A stretch of 64,000 nucleotides of DNA from an uncultured Deferribacteraceae bacterium (GTDB taxonomy: Bacteria > Chrysiogenota > Deferribacteres > Deferribacterales > Mucispirillaceae), in NCBI GenBank assembly GCA_947039395.1, contig CAMQYS010000002.1:62001-126000 (forward strand), in the 5' to 3' direction. The translations under genes and the position numbers were made by a program. This document shows positions 47,259 through 57,724 of the stretch, in pieces. A model generated the notes under the pieces. That model made no database searches and was not told where the DNA came from. It saw only the letters and a list, made by a program, of their open reading frames with translations. Position 1 is the stretch's first letter; the number at the start of each line of letters is the position of its first letter.

Positions 47259-48005
47259 TTACAAATATAATCCACCGTTTAGATGTAGCGTTTGGCCAGT
47301 CATATAGTCTGATACTGGTGAAGCTAAATATAATGCAGCTTCTGCTATATCACTTGCTGTACCAAAACTTTTAAGTGGTATCTTTTTTAAATAATCTTCT
47401 TTAAATTCATCTTTTAATATTGCTGTCATATCAGTATCTATAAATCCAGGAGCTATAGCGTTAACTCTGATACCTCTTCCTGCTAACTCTAATGCTGCTG
47501 ATTTTGTCATTCCTGTTAATGCTGCCTTTGATGCAACATAATTGAACTGTCCTGGATTTCCTGAAAATCCTACTATACTTGATATATTAATTATCTTTCC
47601 ATAACGTTTTTTCATCATCTGAATTGCTGCTATTCTTGTTGATAGAAATACTGAACGAAGATTAATGTCTATTACATCATCAAACTCTTCATTCTTCATT
47701 CTTATAAGAAAGTTATCCCTTGTAATACCTGCATTATTAACAAGGATATCTGCTGTTGTAGAGAACTCTTTCTCTGCAGACTTAAAAAGCATATTCATCT
47801 CTTCTTCATTATTAACAGATGCCTTAACAGCAATAGCTTTACCGCCCGCTGATAGAATATTTGAAACAACTTGATCTGCATGGCTCGCTGAAGATGAATA
47901 ATTAACTATAACCGATGCTCCAGCCGATGCAAGCTTCTCTGCTATCGCTGCACCTATTCCTCTTGATGAACCAGTAACTATCGCAACTTTATCTTGTAAT
48001 AACAT
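47259..48005 (-). CDS. fabG: 3-oxoacyl-[acyl-carrier-protein] reductase
   Basis: NADPH-dependent reductase of fatty acid elongation, a short-chain dehydrogenase. In the 248 residues the cofactor loop TGSSRGIGAAIA is near 11-22, with NNAGITRDN near 89 and the catalytic Ser in NISSIVGFSGN. YVASK near 155 follows, and the end reads GQTLHLNGGLYL. Standard length. It follows fabD after a 144-base gap. Confidence 0.96.
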   Translation of the reverse strand: MLLQDKVAIVTGSSRGIGAAIAEKLASAGASVIVNYSSSASHADQVVSNILSAGGKAIAVKASVNNEEEMNMLFKSAEKEFSTTADILVNNAGITRDNFLIRMKNEEFDDVIDINLRSVFLSTRIAAIQMMKKRYGKIINISSIVGFSGNPGQFNYVASKAALTGMTKSAALELAGRGIRVNAIAPGFIDTDMTAILKDEFKEDYLKKIPLKSFGTASDIAEAALYLASPVSDYMTGQTLHLNGGLYL

Positions 48006-48149
48006 ATTACCATCCCCTATAACTACTCTAATTAACTAAATCAACCCCAGTTAATAAACTAATCTTAACTTAATAAACTACCTAAGTTACCCAACTTAAC
48101 AACTAATCCTAAAGTAACAAACCTAGACAACTTGATTAACTAAAACCGA

Positions 48150-49067
48150 TTAGTCCAACTTCTTTAAATCTTCTACTGTAGAAATATTAAATACCTCTAC
48201 ATCACGATCTATTTTTTTCACAAGTCCCGTTAATACAGAACCTGCACCTATTTCAATAAATCTATCAACACCCAATGATCTCATCTTCTTAATAGATTCT
48301 GACCATCTAACCGATCCAGATACCTGTCTAACTAAGCCATCAAATACTTTATCTGAACACGTCACTTCATCTGCATCAATATTGTTTATAATAGGTATAG
48401 TTAAATCATCTATCATAATATCTCTAAGATATTTTTCCATATTAATCTTAGCAGGCTCCATTAATGAGCAGTGAAACGGTGCCGATACGGGTAACGATAT
48501 TACTCGTTTTGCTCCAGTTTTTTTTGCCGTCTCAATAAATCTATCTTGAGCCGATGCATGTCCTGCAACAACTACTTGTCCATCACAGTTAAAGTTTGCA
48601 ACCTCTATAATTGAGCCATTCTCAGATATGTTTTCACAAACTGCTACAACATCAGCACACTTCATACCTAAGACAGCCAACATAACACCGTGTCCTGATG
48701 GGACTGCTGTTTGCATAAACTTGCCTCTATTATGAACAGCAACAACCGTATCTTCAAAACTCATTCCACCTGCAACAGTTACTGCTGTGTATTCACCTAA
48801 TGAATGCCCTGCAAAATATGATGGAGAAATACGCTCTGATACTACACTCCAAATAACCATAGATACTGTTAATAATGCTGGTTGAGTGTTCGCTGTTAAA
48901 CGAAGCTCTTCTTCCTCTCCATTAAAAATAATATCTGTGATAGAATATCCTAACGCCTTATCGGCTCTCTCAAATAGAGATCTAGATTGATCAAATGAAT
49001 TATAAAAATCAAACCCCATCTTTACATGTTGAGAACCTTGTCCTGGAAAAATTATTGCTGTTGACAT
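48150..49067 (-). CDS. fabD: Malonyl-CoA:ACP transacylase
   Basis: Loads malonate from malonyl-CoA onto acyl carrier protein. The 305 residues have the oxyanion motif FPGQGSQ near 7-13, the catalytic Ser in FAGHSLGEYTAV (about 92), the Arg region VVAVHNRGKFM, and the catalytic His in SAPFHCSLM (about 200). GAAGGAA before the ATG fits. fabH, often found between plsX and fabD, is absent here. Confidence 0.97.
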   Translation of the reverse strand: MSTAIIFPGQGSQHVKMGFDFYNSFDQSRSLFERADKALGYSITDIIFNGEEEELRLTANTQPALLTVSMVIWSVVSERISPSYFAGHSLGEYTAVTVAGGMSFEDTVVAVHNRGKFMQTAVPSGHGVMLAVLGMKCADVVAVCENISENGSIIEVANFNCDGQVVVAGHASAQDRFIETAKKTGAKRVISLPVSAPFHCSLMEPAKINMEKYLRDIMIDDLTIPIINNIDADEVTCSDKVFDGLVRQVSGSVRWSESIKKMRSLGVDRFIEIGAGSVLTGLVKKIDRDVEVFNISTVEDLKKLD

Positions 49068-49227
49068 ATTGTTCCTTCATCTTTCAGATATAGATACTAT
49101 ATCTTCATTTTAGCAAATAATGACAAGCATTATAACAAATATTGTACTATTAGCAACTATATATTATTATATGTATAACTTCTATATATATCTATAACTG
49201 TACACTAATTACTATAAAAAACATATA

Positions 49228-50232
49228 CTATAAGCTTTTTAAACCATCTATAATAGCACTATTCATCTTGTTTAAAACCGCCTCTCGTGCAACACGAATA
49301 CCGTTTATTATCGCAATCTGATTAGATCCACCATGCCCTATAATACAAACACCATTTACACCTAATAACGGTGCTCCACCATATTCTGAACCATCACCCA
49401 ATGCTTTCACATTATGAAAAACATCTTTAAGGATAAGAGCGCCGATCTTTGATTTTAATGATTTACCGATCTCCTCTTTAAGAGATTTAAATATCATCGC
49501 AACAGCAGATTGAGTAATCTTAATAGTTATATTACCAACATATCCATCACAAATAACTACATCCGCCTCGCCTCTATAAAGAATCTTAGCCTCTATATTA
49601 CCGATAAAATTAATACACTTTAAATCTTTTAAAAGTGGATATGAGTTTTTCGTAATAGCATCTCCCTTACCCTCTTCTTCACCATTAGAAAGCAAGCCAA
49701 CCGATGGGTTAGATATATTTAGAACCCTATTGGCATAAGCCGAACCCATAATTGCAAATGTTACAAGATGTTCTGGCTTACAATCAACATTTGCTCCTAT
49801 ATCTAACATAAAAAACTTACTTCTGCTACCTGATGCTGGAAGAACAGATCCTATCGCTGGACGTGAAACACCTTCTAACATACCAAGTGTAACCATAGCT
49901 ACAGCCATTATTGCACCTGAATTACCCGCTGAAAAAAATGCGTCCGCTTTACCTTCTTTAACAAGCTTTAAACCCAAATGCATAGATGAACGCTTCTTAC
50001 CTCTAACTATTTCTGATGGAACATCATCCATCAGAATAACTTCATCGGCGTGTATAACAGATAATCTAGGATGGGATTTTGCACCTATATTTCCAAGCTC
50101 ACGCATTACAATATCCTTATTACCTATAAGTGTTACCTTTATATCTGAATATTTCATCAGCGCATCTACTACCCCTTTAACAACTACTGAGGGAGCGTAA
50201 TCACCACCCATAGCATCAACTGATATCATCAT
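49228..50232 (-). CDS. plsX: Phosphate acyltransferase PlsX
   Basis: Makes acyl-phosphate from acyl-ACP for phospholipid synthesis. The 334 residues begin ISVDAMGGDYAPSVVVKG and include VPSEIVRGKKRSSMHLGLKLVKEGKADAFFSAGNSGAIMA in shorter conserved pieces, and later DVVICDGYVGNITIK and YGGAPLLGVNGVCIIGHG. GGAGG lies about ten bases upstream. It follows rpmF by 24 bases, a very conserved pairing. Confidence 0.97.
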   Translation of the reverse strand: MMISVDAMGGDYAPSVVVKGVVDALMKYSDIKVTLIGNKDIVMRELGNIGAKSHPRLSVIHADEVILMDDVPSEIVRGKKRSSMHLGLKLVKEGKADAFFSAGNSGAIMAVAMVTLGMLEGVSRPAIGSVLPASGSRSKFFMLDIGANVDCKPEHLVTFAIMGSAYANRVLNISNPSVGLLSNGEEEGKGDAITKNSYPLLKDLKCINFIGNIEAKILYRGEADVVICDGYVGNITIKITQSAVAMIFKSLKEEIGKSLKSKIGALILKDVFHNVKALGDGSEYGGAPLLGVNGVCIIGHGGSNQIAIINGIRVAREAVLNKMNSAIIDGLKSL

Positions 50233-50256
50233 AACGCAAAAACCTCCACAGCCATT

Positions 50257-50442
50257 TTAAACCTCTGTCTTACCTTTAACCACCTGTCTTCCATTATATG
50301 ATCCACATGCTAAACAAAGTGCGTGAGCTAATTTTAACTCGCCACACTTAGAACATTTAACACTATTTAGTGTCGCAGCTCTGTGATGAGATCTTCTCAT
50401 CTTAATTCTACTTTTTGTTACCTTATGCTTCGGTCCTGCCAT
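50257..50442 (-). CDS. rpmF: 50S ribosomal protein L32
   Basis: Small protein of the large ribosomal subunit. The 61 residues have the basic N-terminus KHKVTKSRIKMRRSHHRA and a four-cysteine zinc ribbon (CSKCGELKLAHALCLACG, about 30-47). GGAG lies six bases before the ATG. It sits between the YceD-like gene and plsX, as in most bacteria. Confidence 0.97.
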   Translation of the reverse strand: MAGPKHKVTKSRIKMRRSHHRAATLNSVKCSKCGELKLAHALCLACGSYNGRQVVKGKTEV

Positions 50443-50537
50443 CTCAAACTCCTTACTGGTCTATTAATTATGATATAGTGAACTAATAAACATATATCTA
50501 ATTGAACTATCATTTAAATTAAAATATTAATTATATC

Positions 50538-50948
50538 TTAATAATTTATTCCACCACACTCTTCACTGCATAACTTTTTACTTGGTGTTAAAAGCAACAC
50601 CTCTTCTCGTAAAAACTCATCTATATCAAAATGATCTATAGCTGTAACGTATACATCTACCTCTTCATCTCTCAATCCATCACTCTCAACTATATCACTA
50701 ACTACCTCTATATTAGATACAACTTGTGATATCACAGCTTCGCCATCTACCGTTGTACTCTCTAAACATCTATCACATCTAGATGTCAACGAGTAAGATA
50801 AATTACCATTTAAAATATATTGTTTACCAACTTTCTCAAGCCTACCCTTAAATTCTTTCACATTATAAATATCTAAAGACTCTTCAAACTCAAAAGCTCT
50901 ATCTACATCTACAACATTATTTTTAATTGAATCATATCTAATTTTCAA
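50538..50948 (-). CDS. YceD/DUF177-family protein
   Basis: Family found next to rpmF and linked to large-subunit rRNA accumulation. The 136 residues have two cysteine pairs: one in SLTSRCDRCLES (about 56-67) and one near the C-terminus in SKKLCSEECGG (about 123-133). These are typical of DUF177. An acidic middle segment is present. The start is TTG with AGAGG six to seven bases upstream. Confidence 0.85.
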   Translation of the reverse strand: MKIRYDSIKNNVVDVDRAFEFEESLDIYNVKEFKGRLEKVGKQYILNGNLSYSLTSRCDRCLESTTVDGEAVISQVVSNIEVVSDIVESDGLRDEEVDVYVTAIDHFDIDEFLREEVLLLTPSKKLCSEECGGINY

Positions 50949-51036
50949 AACTAACCTCTATAAAACTAAAGAATTATATACTACAATCTAAAATAAGTCT
51001 GTTAGTTTATCATAATTTACAAATAAATAAAGAATT

Positions 51037-52311
51037 TTATTTATTTTGTCTATATATGATACTATTTGCATGTCCCTCTAACCCTTCATCTGAAGCTAAT
51101 CTTATAACATCTTTTGAAGCATAATCAAACTCTTCTTTACTATAATATATAATAGATGAACGCTTAATAAAGTCGTATGTACCTAGTGGTGAAAAGAATC
51201 TTGCACTGCCACCTGTTGGTAATACATGATTAGGTCCTGCATAATAATCACCTATAACCTCAGGAGAATATTCCCCCATAAATATCGCACCAGCATGCTT
51301 AATCTTAGGTAAAAACTCCATAGGTGATTTTATATATAACTCTAAATGTTCTGGTGCAAATAAGTTAGAGATCTCTGCAGCCTCCTCAAGGGTTTCAACA
51401 ACTACTATCGCTCCATAATTATTTAACGATTTTTTAGCGATCTCTTTTCTTGGTAATATCTCTAACTGTCTTTCAAGCTCTACAGAAATCTTTTCTGCTA
51501 AATCCATAGAGCAAGTAATCGTAACAGAAGCTGCTAGCTCATCATGTTCTGCTTGAGATAACATATCCGCTGCTACCTTACAAGGATCTGCATATTCATC
51601 AGCTATTATAAGTATCTCACTAGGTCCTGCTATCATATCTATATCCACTAATCCAAATACAGATTTCTTAGCAAGAGCAACATAAATATTTCCAGGACCT
51701 ACAATCTTATCAACCTTCTTAATACTCGTAGTTCCGTAAGCTAAAGATCCGATAGCTTGTGCACCACCTACTTTATAAATCTCTGTTACTCCAGCAACTC
51801 TTGCTGCTAATAACACTTTAGGATTTATATATCCATCTACCGCTGGGGTAACCATTACAATCTCTTTAACGCCTGCTACAACTGCTGGTAACGCATTCAT
51901 CAATACAGATGAAAAATACGACGCTTTACCACCAGGAACATAAATACCTACCCTTTCAAGAGGTGTTATACGTTGTCCTAATGTAGATCCATTCGATGTC
52001 TCAATACTCCAGCTTTTCTCAACTTGATATGAGTGAAATAATAATATATTATCTCGTGCTCTAGATAGTGACTCTGCAAAATCTGCATCAACTAATGCTA
52101 TCGCATCATCAATCTCTTTTTCAGAAACCCTTACACTATTTACATCTAAACTAACTCTATCAAAATTAGCTGTATATGAAAATAAAGCATCATCGCCTAA
52201 GCGTTTAACATCACTTAATATCGTCTTAACAGTTTCCTCATATTGAGAATTTACTGATTCATTTCTGTTTTTTATATATTCTAATCTTTTATCGTTTTTA
52301 CTTATTATCAT
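51037..52311 (-). CDS. hisD: Histidinol dehydrogenase
   Basis: Last two steps of histidine synthesis: histidinol to histidine using two NAD. The 424-residue protein shows the family signature IDMIAGPSEILIIADEYADP (about 223-242), QAEHDELA with metal-binding residues near 257, and APEHLELY and GPNHVLPTGG towards the end. The ATG at 52311 follows a GTG and overlaps the end of the preceding gene. No other his gene is in the window. Confidence 0.96.
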   Translation of the reverse strand: MIISKNDKRLEYIKNRNESVNSQYEETVKTILSDVKRLGDDALFSYTANFDRVSLDVNSVRVSEKEIDDAIALVDADFAESLSRARDNILLFHSYQVEKSWSIETSNGSTLGQRITPLERVGIYVPGGKASYFSSVLMNALPAVVAGVKEIVMVTPAVDGYINPKVLLAARVAGVTEIYKVGGAQAIGSLAYGTTSIKKVDKIVGPGNIYVALAKKSVFGLVDIDMIAGPSEILIIADEYADPCKVAADMLSQAEHDELAASVTITCSMDLAEKISVELERQLEILPRKEIAKKSLNNYGAIVVVETLEEAAEISNLFAPEHLELYIKSPMEFLPKIKHAGAIFMGEYSPEVIGDYYAGPNHVLPTGGSARFFSPLGTYDFIKRSSIIYYSKEEFDYASKDVIRLASDEGLEGHANSIIYRQNK

Positions 52312-52870
52312 CACTACTCTCTAATAAATATCTATTATTTAAATTTTTTATAGATATCGCTGTGAAAATTGATAAATCACTTATAAAATCAAAATTCTTC
52401 TCTAATACAAATCGCTTATCATCTAAACTATACATGCCAACTGCACCAATAATATCCTTATCTCGTTTTATAGGTGAAAGAATATAAGAATACTCACCAT
52501 CTAATACTTTAAAAGCTTCATGGATAGATGCATCAGCTTTACCATTATATATTCTTTTCTCTAAAAATGTATACCTAAAAGCATCTGCTGAAACAATTTT
52601 AACTCTAGCAATATCTAAAGCTACACTACTCAAAATTTCATAACTATCTTCTTTAAAAAATATCACAGCTTTATCAAGGTTGAATATCTCTTCAAGATAT
52701 TTTAACGCTGTATCTGAAATCTCTAAAACAGTATCAGATACTAGTAATGAAAAGCCAACTATCCTAAAACCTTTATAAATCGACTCGTTCTTACGTACCA
52801 TAGATACCATACTTTTTAACTCTTGTTTTAGTTCATAATTCTCTTTCAAGATATCATTCATCTTTGCCAT
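52298..52870 (-). CDS. GAF-like/DUF484-like protein
   Basis: Uncharacterised cytoplasmic protein. The 190 residues have an N-terminal coiled coil (about 1-35) with the MNDILKENYELKQELKSMV pattern of DUF484. A GAF-like domain follows (about 40-180), with KAVIFF, YILSPIKRDKDIIGAVGMYS and a closing helix. No ligand-binding residues can be assigned. It is squeezed between polA (3-base gap) and hisD (overlap), so it is co-transcribed with them. Confidence 0.65.
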   Translation of the reverse strand: MAKMNDILKENYELKQELKSMVSMVRKNESIYKGFRIVGFSLLVSDTVLEISDTALKYLEEIFNLDKAVIFFKEDSYEILSSVALDIARVKIVSADAFRYTFLEKRIYNGKADASIHEAFKVLDGEYSYILSPIKRDKDIIGAVGMYSLDDKRFVLEKNFDFISDLSIFTAISIKNLNNRYLLESSDDNK

Positions 52871-52873
52871 ATC

Positions 52874-55309
52874 TTAAATCTCTCCCCAATTATTCCCTAT
52901 ATAACTATTTACTATTAAAGGAATATCAAGTGATATAATATTTTGCATTATATCTATAACTTTTAACTCAAACTCTTTCACTATATTATCATTAACTTCA
53001 AATATCAGCTCATCATGGATCTGTAAAAGAGTTTTAACATCTAACTTATTCTCTATTATATATTTATCAATCGCAACCATAGCCAACTTAATTATATCAG
53101 CAGCTGAACCTTGTATTACTGCGTTTAATGCCATGCGAACTGCACGTGACTTAACTGTAAAGTTTCTATCGTTAATACCGTGAATATATCTTTTTCGCTT
53201 TAATATAGTCTCGCAGTACCCTCTCTCTTCTGCCTCTTTTATAACTGTATCTTTATACACTTTAACTAAACTATAGCTATCATAATATCTATTAATAAAC
53301 TTAGTCGCATCAGCTACAGAAATATCTATCTCTTTAGATAAACCAAATGCAGACTGTCCATATAGTACTCCAAAATTGACAACCTTTGCCGTGCGTCTTG
53401 CTCTATCACTTACTTCCTCATCACTCGATAAATTGTAGATACCTCTTGCTGTTAAATCATGGATATCTATACCATCTCTAAATGCAAACTGTAAACTACT
53501 ATCTTTAGAAAGATGTGCTAAAACCCTAAGCTCAATCTGTGAGTAATCAAATGATAATAACTTATAACCCTCTTCTGATACAAAAGCAGATCTTATAGCT
53601 GTTGCATAATCACCTGTTGCTGGAATGTTCTGCATATTAGGTTGAATAGATGATAGTCTTCCCGTTGCTGTACCTGTCTGTTTAAAAAATGTATGTATTC
53701 TTCCATCATCTTCTATAAACTCTAATAAGCTCAATGTATACGTTGAAATAAGTTTATTCAACTCTCTATATTTCAATATATTATCTATTAACGGCAAGTA
53801 AACTGGATTAAGATATTTTAACTCTTTCAATGTTTCAACATCTGTTGAGTTACTTTTTCTTACTCGTTTTAATAGTAGTTCATCATATAAATAAACTGCA
53901 AGCTGTCTAGGAGAGTTAAGATTTATATTATCTCCTGTTTCTGCTTTAATAGCCTCTACTAATATACCTAACTCATCTTTTAGCTTCGATTCTAATGATA
54001 TAATAATCTCTTTATCAATCTTTATACCATTAATCTCCATTGTTGCTAAAACTAAAGCTACCTCTAACTCTAAATTATAATATAGGTCACTTAGCCCTTC
54101 ATCTGTTTTAAACTTTTCATTAATTAAATCTAGTTTATCTACAACTCGTGCAAAAAATATCCCCTTGTCTTCACCCTTCTTAGGAGTTAATCCTCCCTCA
54201 TCAGCATCTATAAGATAGGTTACAAGTAATATATCTATAACCTTAGATGTTAAGAAATTGGGAGACTTTTTAATAATAGATTTTATATCGTAACAGTACT
54301 CTGTGACCATATCTAAATTATCTATTAATTTATAATTACTCGTATTCGCTAGATATATTTCATCTTCATAAAATATTGTAACCATCGGAGTAAAAGTATC
54401 TGACAAAACTAATGGTTCAATATCATTTTTAATCTCAACATTTATATTAGCATCTGATTTTATCAACTTTTCAAGATGTCTTTTAAGTCCATACTTTTCA
54501 TAAAGTGGAATTAAATTATCAACATCTAGTGGATTAGTGACTCTCTCAAAACTTTCAATATATCTTAACTGTACAAGCTCTTTTGAAAGATATGCCATCT
54601 CTTTATCTGCAATAAGTTTATCTTTAAGTTTACCAGATATAGATTCAACATTAATATAAATATTATCTAATGATCCGTACTCACTCAACAGTTTTTTAGC
54701 AGTAACTAACCCAACACCTTTAACACCTGGAATATTATCAGATGTGTCGCCAGATAAAGCTAACATATCTTGAATATCTTCTGGATAGAGTTCAAACTTT
54801 TCATGAACTTTATCTCTATCAATAACTATGTTACTCTTATAATCATATATAAAAACTTTATCATCAACTAACTGATGTAAATCTTTATCTTTGCTAACAA
54901 TATATACTTTAGATGTAAGATCTTTAGGAGTTACACTATTAGATGTAAGATCTTTAGCCAATGTGTTTATAACATCATCTGCTTCATATCCATCAATTAT
55001 ATACTGCTCTAAACCCATTAAAGGAATTATGCTTTGTAAAATCCCCATCTGTACTACTAGATCATCTGGCATAGACTCTCTTGTTGCTTTATATTCAGCT
55101 AACATCTCATGTCGATAATTTTTAACTTTAGAGTCAAAAACAACTATGACATTAGATACACCATCTAAATTTCTTAGTTTATCTACAACGGCTAAGAAAA
55201 GATGTATAACACCTGTTGGGGTACTAGCAACTTTTAATGGTGGTGCACCATAGAACATTCTGTATGCAACAGAGTGTCCATCTATAACTACTGTTATTTC
55301 ATCTGACAT
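52874..55309 (-). CDS. polA: DNA polymerase I
   Basis: Repair and Okazaki-fragment polymerase with 5'-nuclease. In its 811 residues the 5'-3' exonuclease comes first (about 1-290; VIDGHSVAYRMFYG, YEADDVINTLA, LSGDTSDNIPGVKGVG). A reduced 3'-5' exonuclease-like domain follows (about 305-420), and then the polymerase domain with DYSQIELRVLAHL, RRTAKVVNFGVLYGQSAFG and LQIHDELIFEV. The proofreading domain keeps a YDIKSI stretch but lacks the first DxE motif, so proofreading is probably lost, as in several thermophile and Gram-positive enzymes. Confidence 0.96.
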   Translation of the reverse strand: MSDEITVVIDGHSVAYRMFYGAPPLKVASTPTGVIHLFLAVVDKLRNLDGVSNVIVVFDSKVKNYRHEMLAEYKATRESMPDDLVVQMGILQSIIPLMGLEQYIIDGYEADDVINTLAKDLTSNSVTPKDLTSKVYIVSKDKDLHQLVDDKVFIYDYKSNIVIDRDKVHEKFELYPEDIQDMLALSGDTSDNIPGVKGVGLVTAKKLLSEYGSLDNIYINVESISGKLKDKLIADKEMAYLSKELVQLRYIESFERVTNPLDVDNLIPLYEKYGLKRHLEKLIKSDANINVEIKNDIEPLVLSDTFTPMVTIFYEDEIYLANTSNYKLIDNLDMVTEYCYDIKSIIKKSPNFLTSKVIDILLVTYLIDADEGGLTPKKGEDKGIFFARVVDKLDLINEKFKTDEGLSDLYYNLELEVALVLATMEINGIKIDKEIIISLESKLKDELGILVEAIKAETGDNINLNSPRQLAVYLYDELLLKRVRKSNSTDVETLKELKYLNPVYLPLIDNILKYRELNKLISTYTLSLLEFIEDDGRIHTFFKQTGTATGRLSSIQPNMQNIPATGDYATAIRSAFVSEEGYKLLSFDYSQIELRVLAHLSKDSSLQFAFRDGIDIHDLTARGIYNLSSDEEVSDRARRTAKVVNFGVLYGQSAFGLSKEIDISVADATKFINRYYDSYSLVKVYKDTVIKEAEERGYCETILKRKRYIHGINDRNFTVKSRAVRMALNAVIQGSAADIIKLAMVAIDKYIIENKLDVKTLLQIHDELIFEVNDNIVKEFELKVIDIMQNIISLDIPLIVNSYIGNNWGEI

Positions 55310-55488
55310 CTTATATTTATCTCTCTTTATGTTAGATATTGCATAAAATCAACTACAAATAATTTTATAAACTAACTGTGACTACTGTGTGGATACTTTT
55401 ACAACCTATCTGCTATATACTACAAACTTAATCTAGTTACAATCTATACTAACTAACCCACTTACAAAATTTAGTATACTTGCAAAAT

Positions 55489-56412
55489 CTATTTTACTAC
55501 CGTAAGCCATTTGCTATATCTTCTATTACTACCGTTCACAACGCCAAAATATGTGCTTTGTATCTTCTTCGTAATAGAACCTATTGATCCTGTTCCGATT
55601 AATCTATTATCTAACATACTAATAGGTGTGATCTCTGCAGCTGTTCCTGTAAAAAATGCCTCATCAGATACATATATATCATCACGAGTAAGTAACTGCT
55701 CTTTTACCGTATAGTTTAAATCTCTTGCTATCTCTAAAACGCTATCCCTTGTTATACCTTTCAATGCAGATTTTAATGGAGGTGTAAAAAGTATGCCATC
55801 CTTAATAACAAAAATATTCTCTCCAGTACCTTCTGCAACATATCCTTCTGTATCAAGAAATAAAGCCTCATCGTAACCAGATATATTTGCTTCACGTTTC
55901 GCTAAAACAGATGTCACATAACTACCACATGTTTTCGATCTCACAGGGATAGTATTAACATGAAATCTTGTATACGAAGATGTTTTAACTTTAATACCTT
56001 TTGATAAAGCCTCATCACCTAAATATGCACCCCATTTCCAAACAGCAATTATAACCTCTATAGGATACGCATCAGATGTTGCAATACCTAAGCCACCATC
56101 ACCTAATGTTATTATAGGACGGATATAACACTCCTCTAAATTATTCGCATTGATCGTCTCAAGTACAGCAGATACTAACTCAGAAACAGTATATTTCTGT
56201 CTTATCATCATTATTTTTGCAGAATCTAAAAGACGTTTGATATGTTCCTCTAATCTAAAAACAGCTGGACCTTTTGAAGTCTTATAACACCTAATACCTT
56301 CAAATACACTCGTACCGTAATGTAGTCCATGAGACAAAACAGATATCTTCGCTTTATCACGTTCAACTAATTCGCCGTTCATCCATATAATACCATCATT
56401 TGCAACTGACAT
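55489..56412 (-). CDS. ilvE: Branched-chain amino acid aminotransferase
   Basis: PLP enzyme for the last step of valine, leucine and isoleucine synthesis. The 307 residues start with IIWMNGELVERDKAKISVLSHGLHYGTSVFEGIR in conserved pieces, with EEHIKRLLDSAKI following. The PLP lysine region SKTCGSYVTSVLAKREA is near 160, then EALFLDTEGYVAEGTGENIFV and the closing FTGTAAEITPI. GGAG precedes the ATG. Confidence 0.94.
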   Translation of the reverse strand: MSVANDGIIWMNGELVERDKAKISVLSHGLHYGTSVFEGIRCYKTSKGPAVFRLEEHIKRLLDSAKIMMIRQKYTVSELVSAVLETINANNLEECYIRPIITLGDGGLGIATSDAYPIEVIIAVWKWGAYLGDEALSKGIKVKTSSYTRFHVNTIPVRSKTCGSYVTSVLAKREANISGYDEALFLDTEGYVAEGTGENIFVIKDGILFTPPLKSALKGITRDSVLEIARDLNYTVKEQLLTRDDIYVSDEAFFTGTAAEITPISMLDNRLIGTGSIGSITKKIQSTYFGVVNGSNRRYSKWLTVVK

Positions 56413-56532
56413 AATAATTCTCCAAAAATAATATTTTAAAATCTATAAATTCTTAATCACAGTTATACTATATTTATTAGCTAACATATCCTCAAAATGA
56501 AAACATAACTTTATATATAAATAATATTTATA

Positions 56533-57528
56533 TCAATAAGGTTTCTCTTCTTTTAAAGGTCTTAACATAAGGTCTCTTATTGAACCTTTTACATCTTTTT
56601 TCTCGTATATAATCTTATACACTTCTTCACAGATTGGCATCTCTACCCCTCTCTCCATTGCTGCAAGATATACAGCCTTTGATGTTGGTACTCCTTCTGC
56701 TATCATATTCATGCTTGAAGTTATCTCATCAATACTCAACCCTTCAGCTAATTTTTGTCCTACTTGATTATTGCGTGACTCATCACCACTACAAGTTAGA
56801 ACTAAATCTCCTAAACCTGATAAACCGATAAATGTCTCTCTCTTTGCACCATAGATTAAACCAAATCTTGTTATCTCCGCTAAACCTCTTGTAATAATCG
56901 CAGCTTTAGTATTACTACCAAGTCTTAGCCCATCAGCGATACCTGATGCAATCGCTATAACATTCTTAACCGATCCACCAACTTCTAGTCCGATCATATC
57001 TTCTGATGTGTATGTTCTAAAGTAATCTGTAGATAACGCTTCTTGCCATGATTTAGCAAGAGCTGATGAAAATGATGCGATAGTCGTAACTGTCGGACGT
57101 TTCATAGCCAACTCTTTCGCAAATGATGGTCCTGATAATACAGAATATTTTGCAGTAAAAACATCTTTCAACACATCTAACATAAGTTGACCCGTTGATA
57201 TCTCAATGCCTTTTGTTGCAATTAAAATTGATTTTGTTTCTAATGTTTTACGATATTTTTCTGCAACTTCTCTTGTAAATTGTGATGGTATAGCCCAAAT
57301 AAAATTAGGAATATCACTCTCTAATAACTCATCTATACTTTTAGCTCGTAAAGTTGTTGGAAGCTTAATCTCTGGTAGAAAAAGAGGGTTAGTATGGTTG
57401 TTTTCTATACTATCAACTATCTCTTTCTCTCTAGCAAAAATTGTTACATGATTATTATTTTCTGCAGCCAATATAGCAAGAGCAGTACCAAAACTTCCTG
57501 ATCCTATAACTCCTATTTCCATAATCAT
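56533..57528 (-). CDS. gpsA: Glycerol-3-phosphate dehydrogenase [NAD(P)+]
   Basis: Reduces dihydroxyacetone phosphate to glycerol-3-phosphate, the backbone that PlsX-linked phospholipid synthesis uses. The 331 residues have the cofactor loop IGVIGSGSFGTALA (about 5-18), PSQFTREV, SGPSFAKELA near 137, and the catalytic Lys in GGSVKNVIAIASGIADGL near 188. AAAGGAG lies four to five bases before the first ATG, which is therefore preferred over the ATG two codons later. Confidence 0.96.
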   Translation of the reverse strand: MIMEIGVIGSGSFGTALAILAAENNNHVTIFAREKEIVDSIENNHTNPLFLPEIKLPTTLRAKSIDELLESDIPNFIWAIPSQFTREVAEKYRKTLETKSILIATKGIEISTGQLMLDVLKDVFTAKYSVLSGPSFAKELAMKRPTVTTIASFSSALAKSWQEALSTDYFRTYTSEDMIGLEVGGSVKNVIAIASGIADGLRLGSNTKAAIITRGLAEITRFGLIYGAKRETFIGLSGLGDLVLTCSGDESRNNQVGQKLAEGLSIDEITSSMNMIAEGVPTSKAVYLAAMERGVEMPICEEVYKIIYEKKDVKGSIRDLMLRPLKEEKPY

Positions 57529-57724
57529 TGTACTCCTTTAAAATATAGATATAAACACTAGACAAACTAGTACATTATCATTATATCTACTTTAAATCAA
57601 GTAACAAATAGGATAATTAATGAATCATACTAAATAAATATGATCCATCTATCTATCAAAACTACTTACCTACAAACGGAATAAATAATGATAGAAAGGA
57701 AATAAAATCATATATCAATTAATA

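Noticed and set aside
48006-48149. Repeated TTAGTTAA-like words between fabG and fabD as a repeat element or lost fabH
   Set aside because: The words are short and irregular, and no FabH-like translation was found; it looks like low-complexity spacer.
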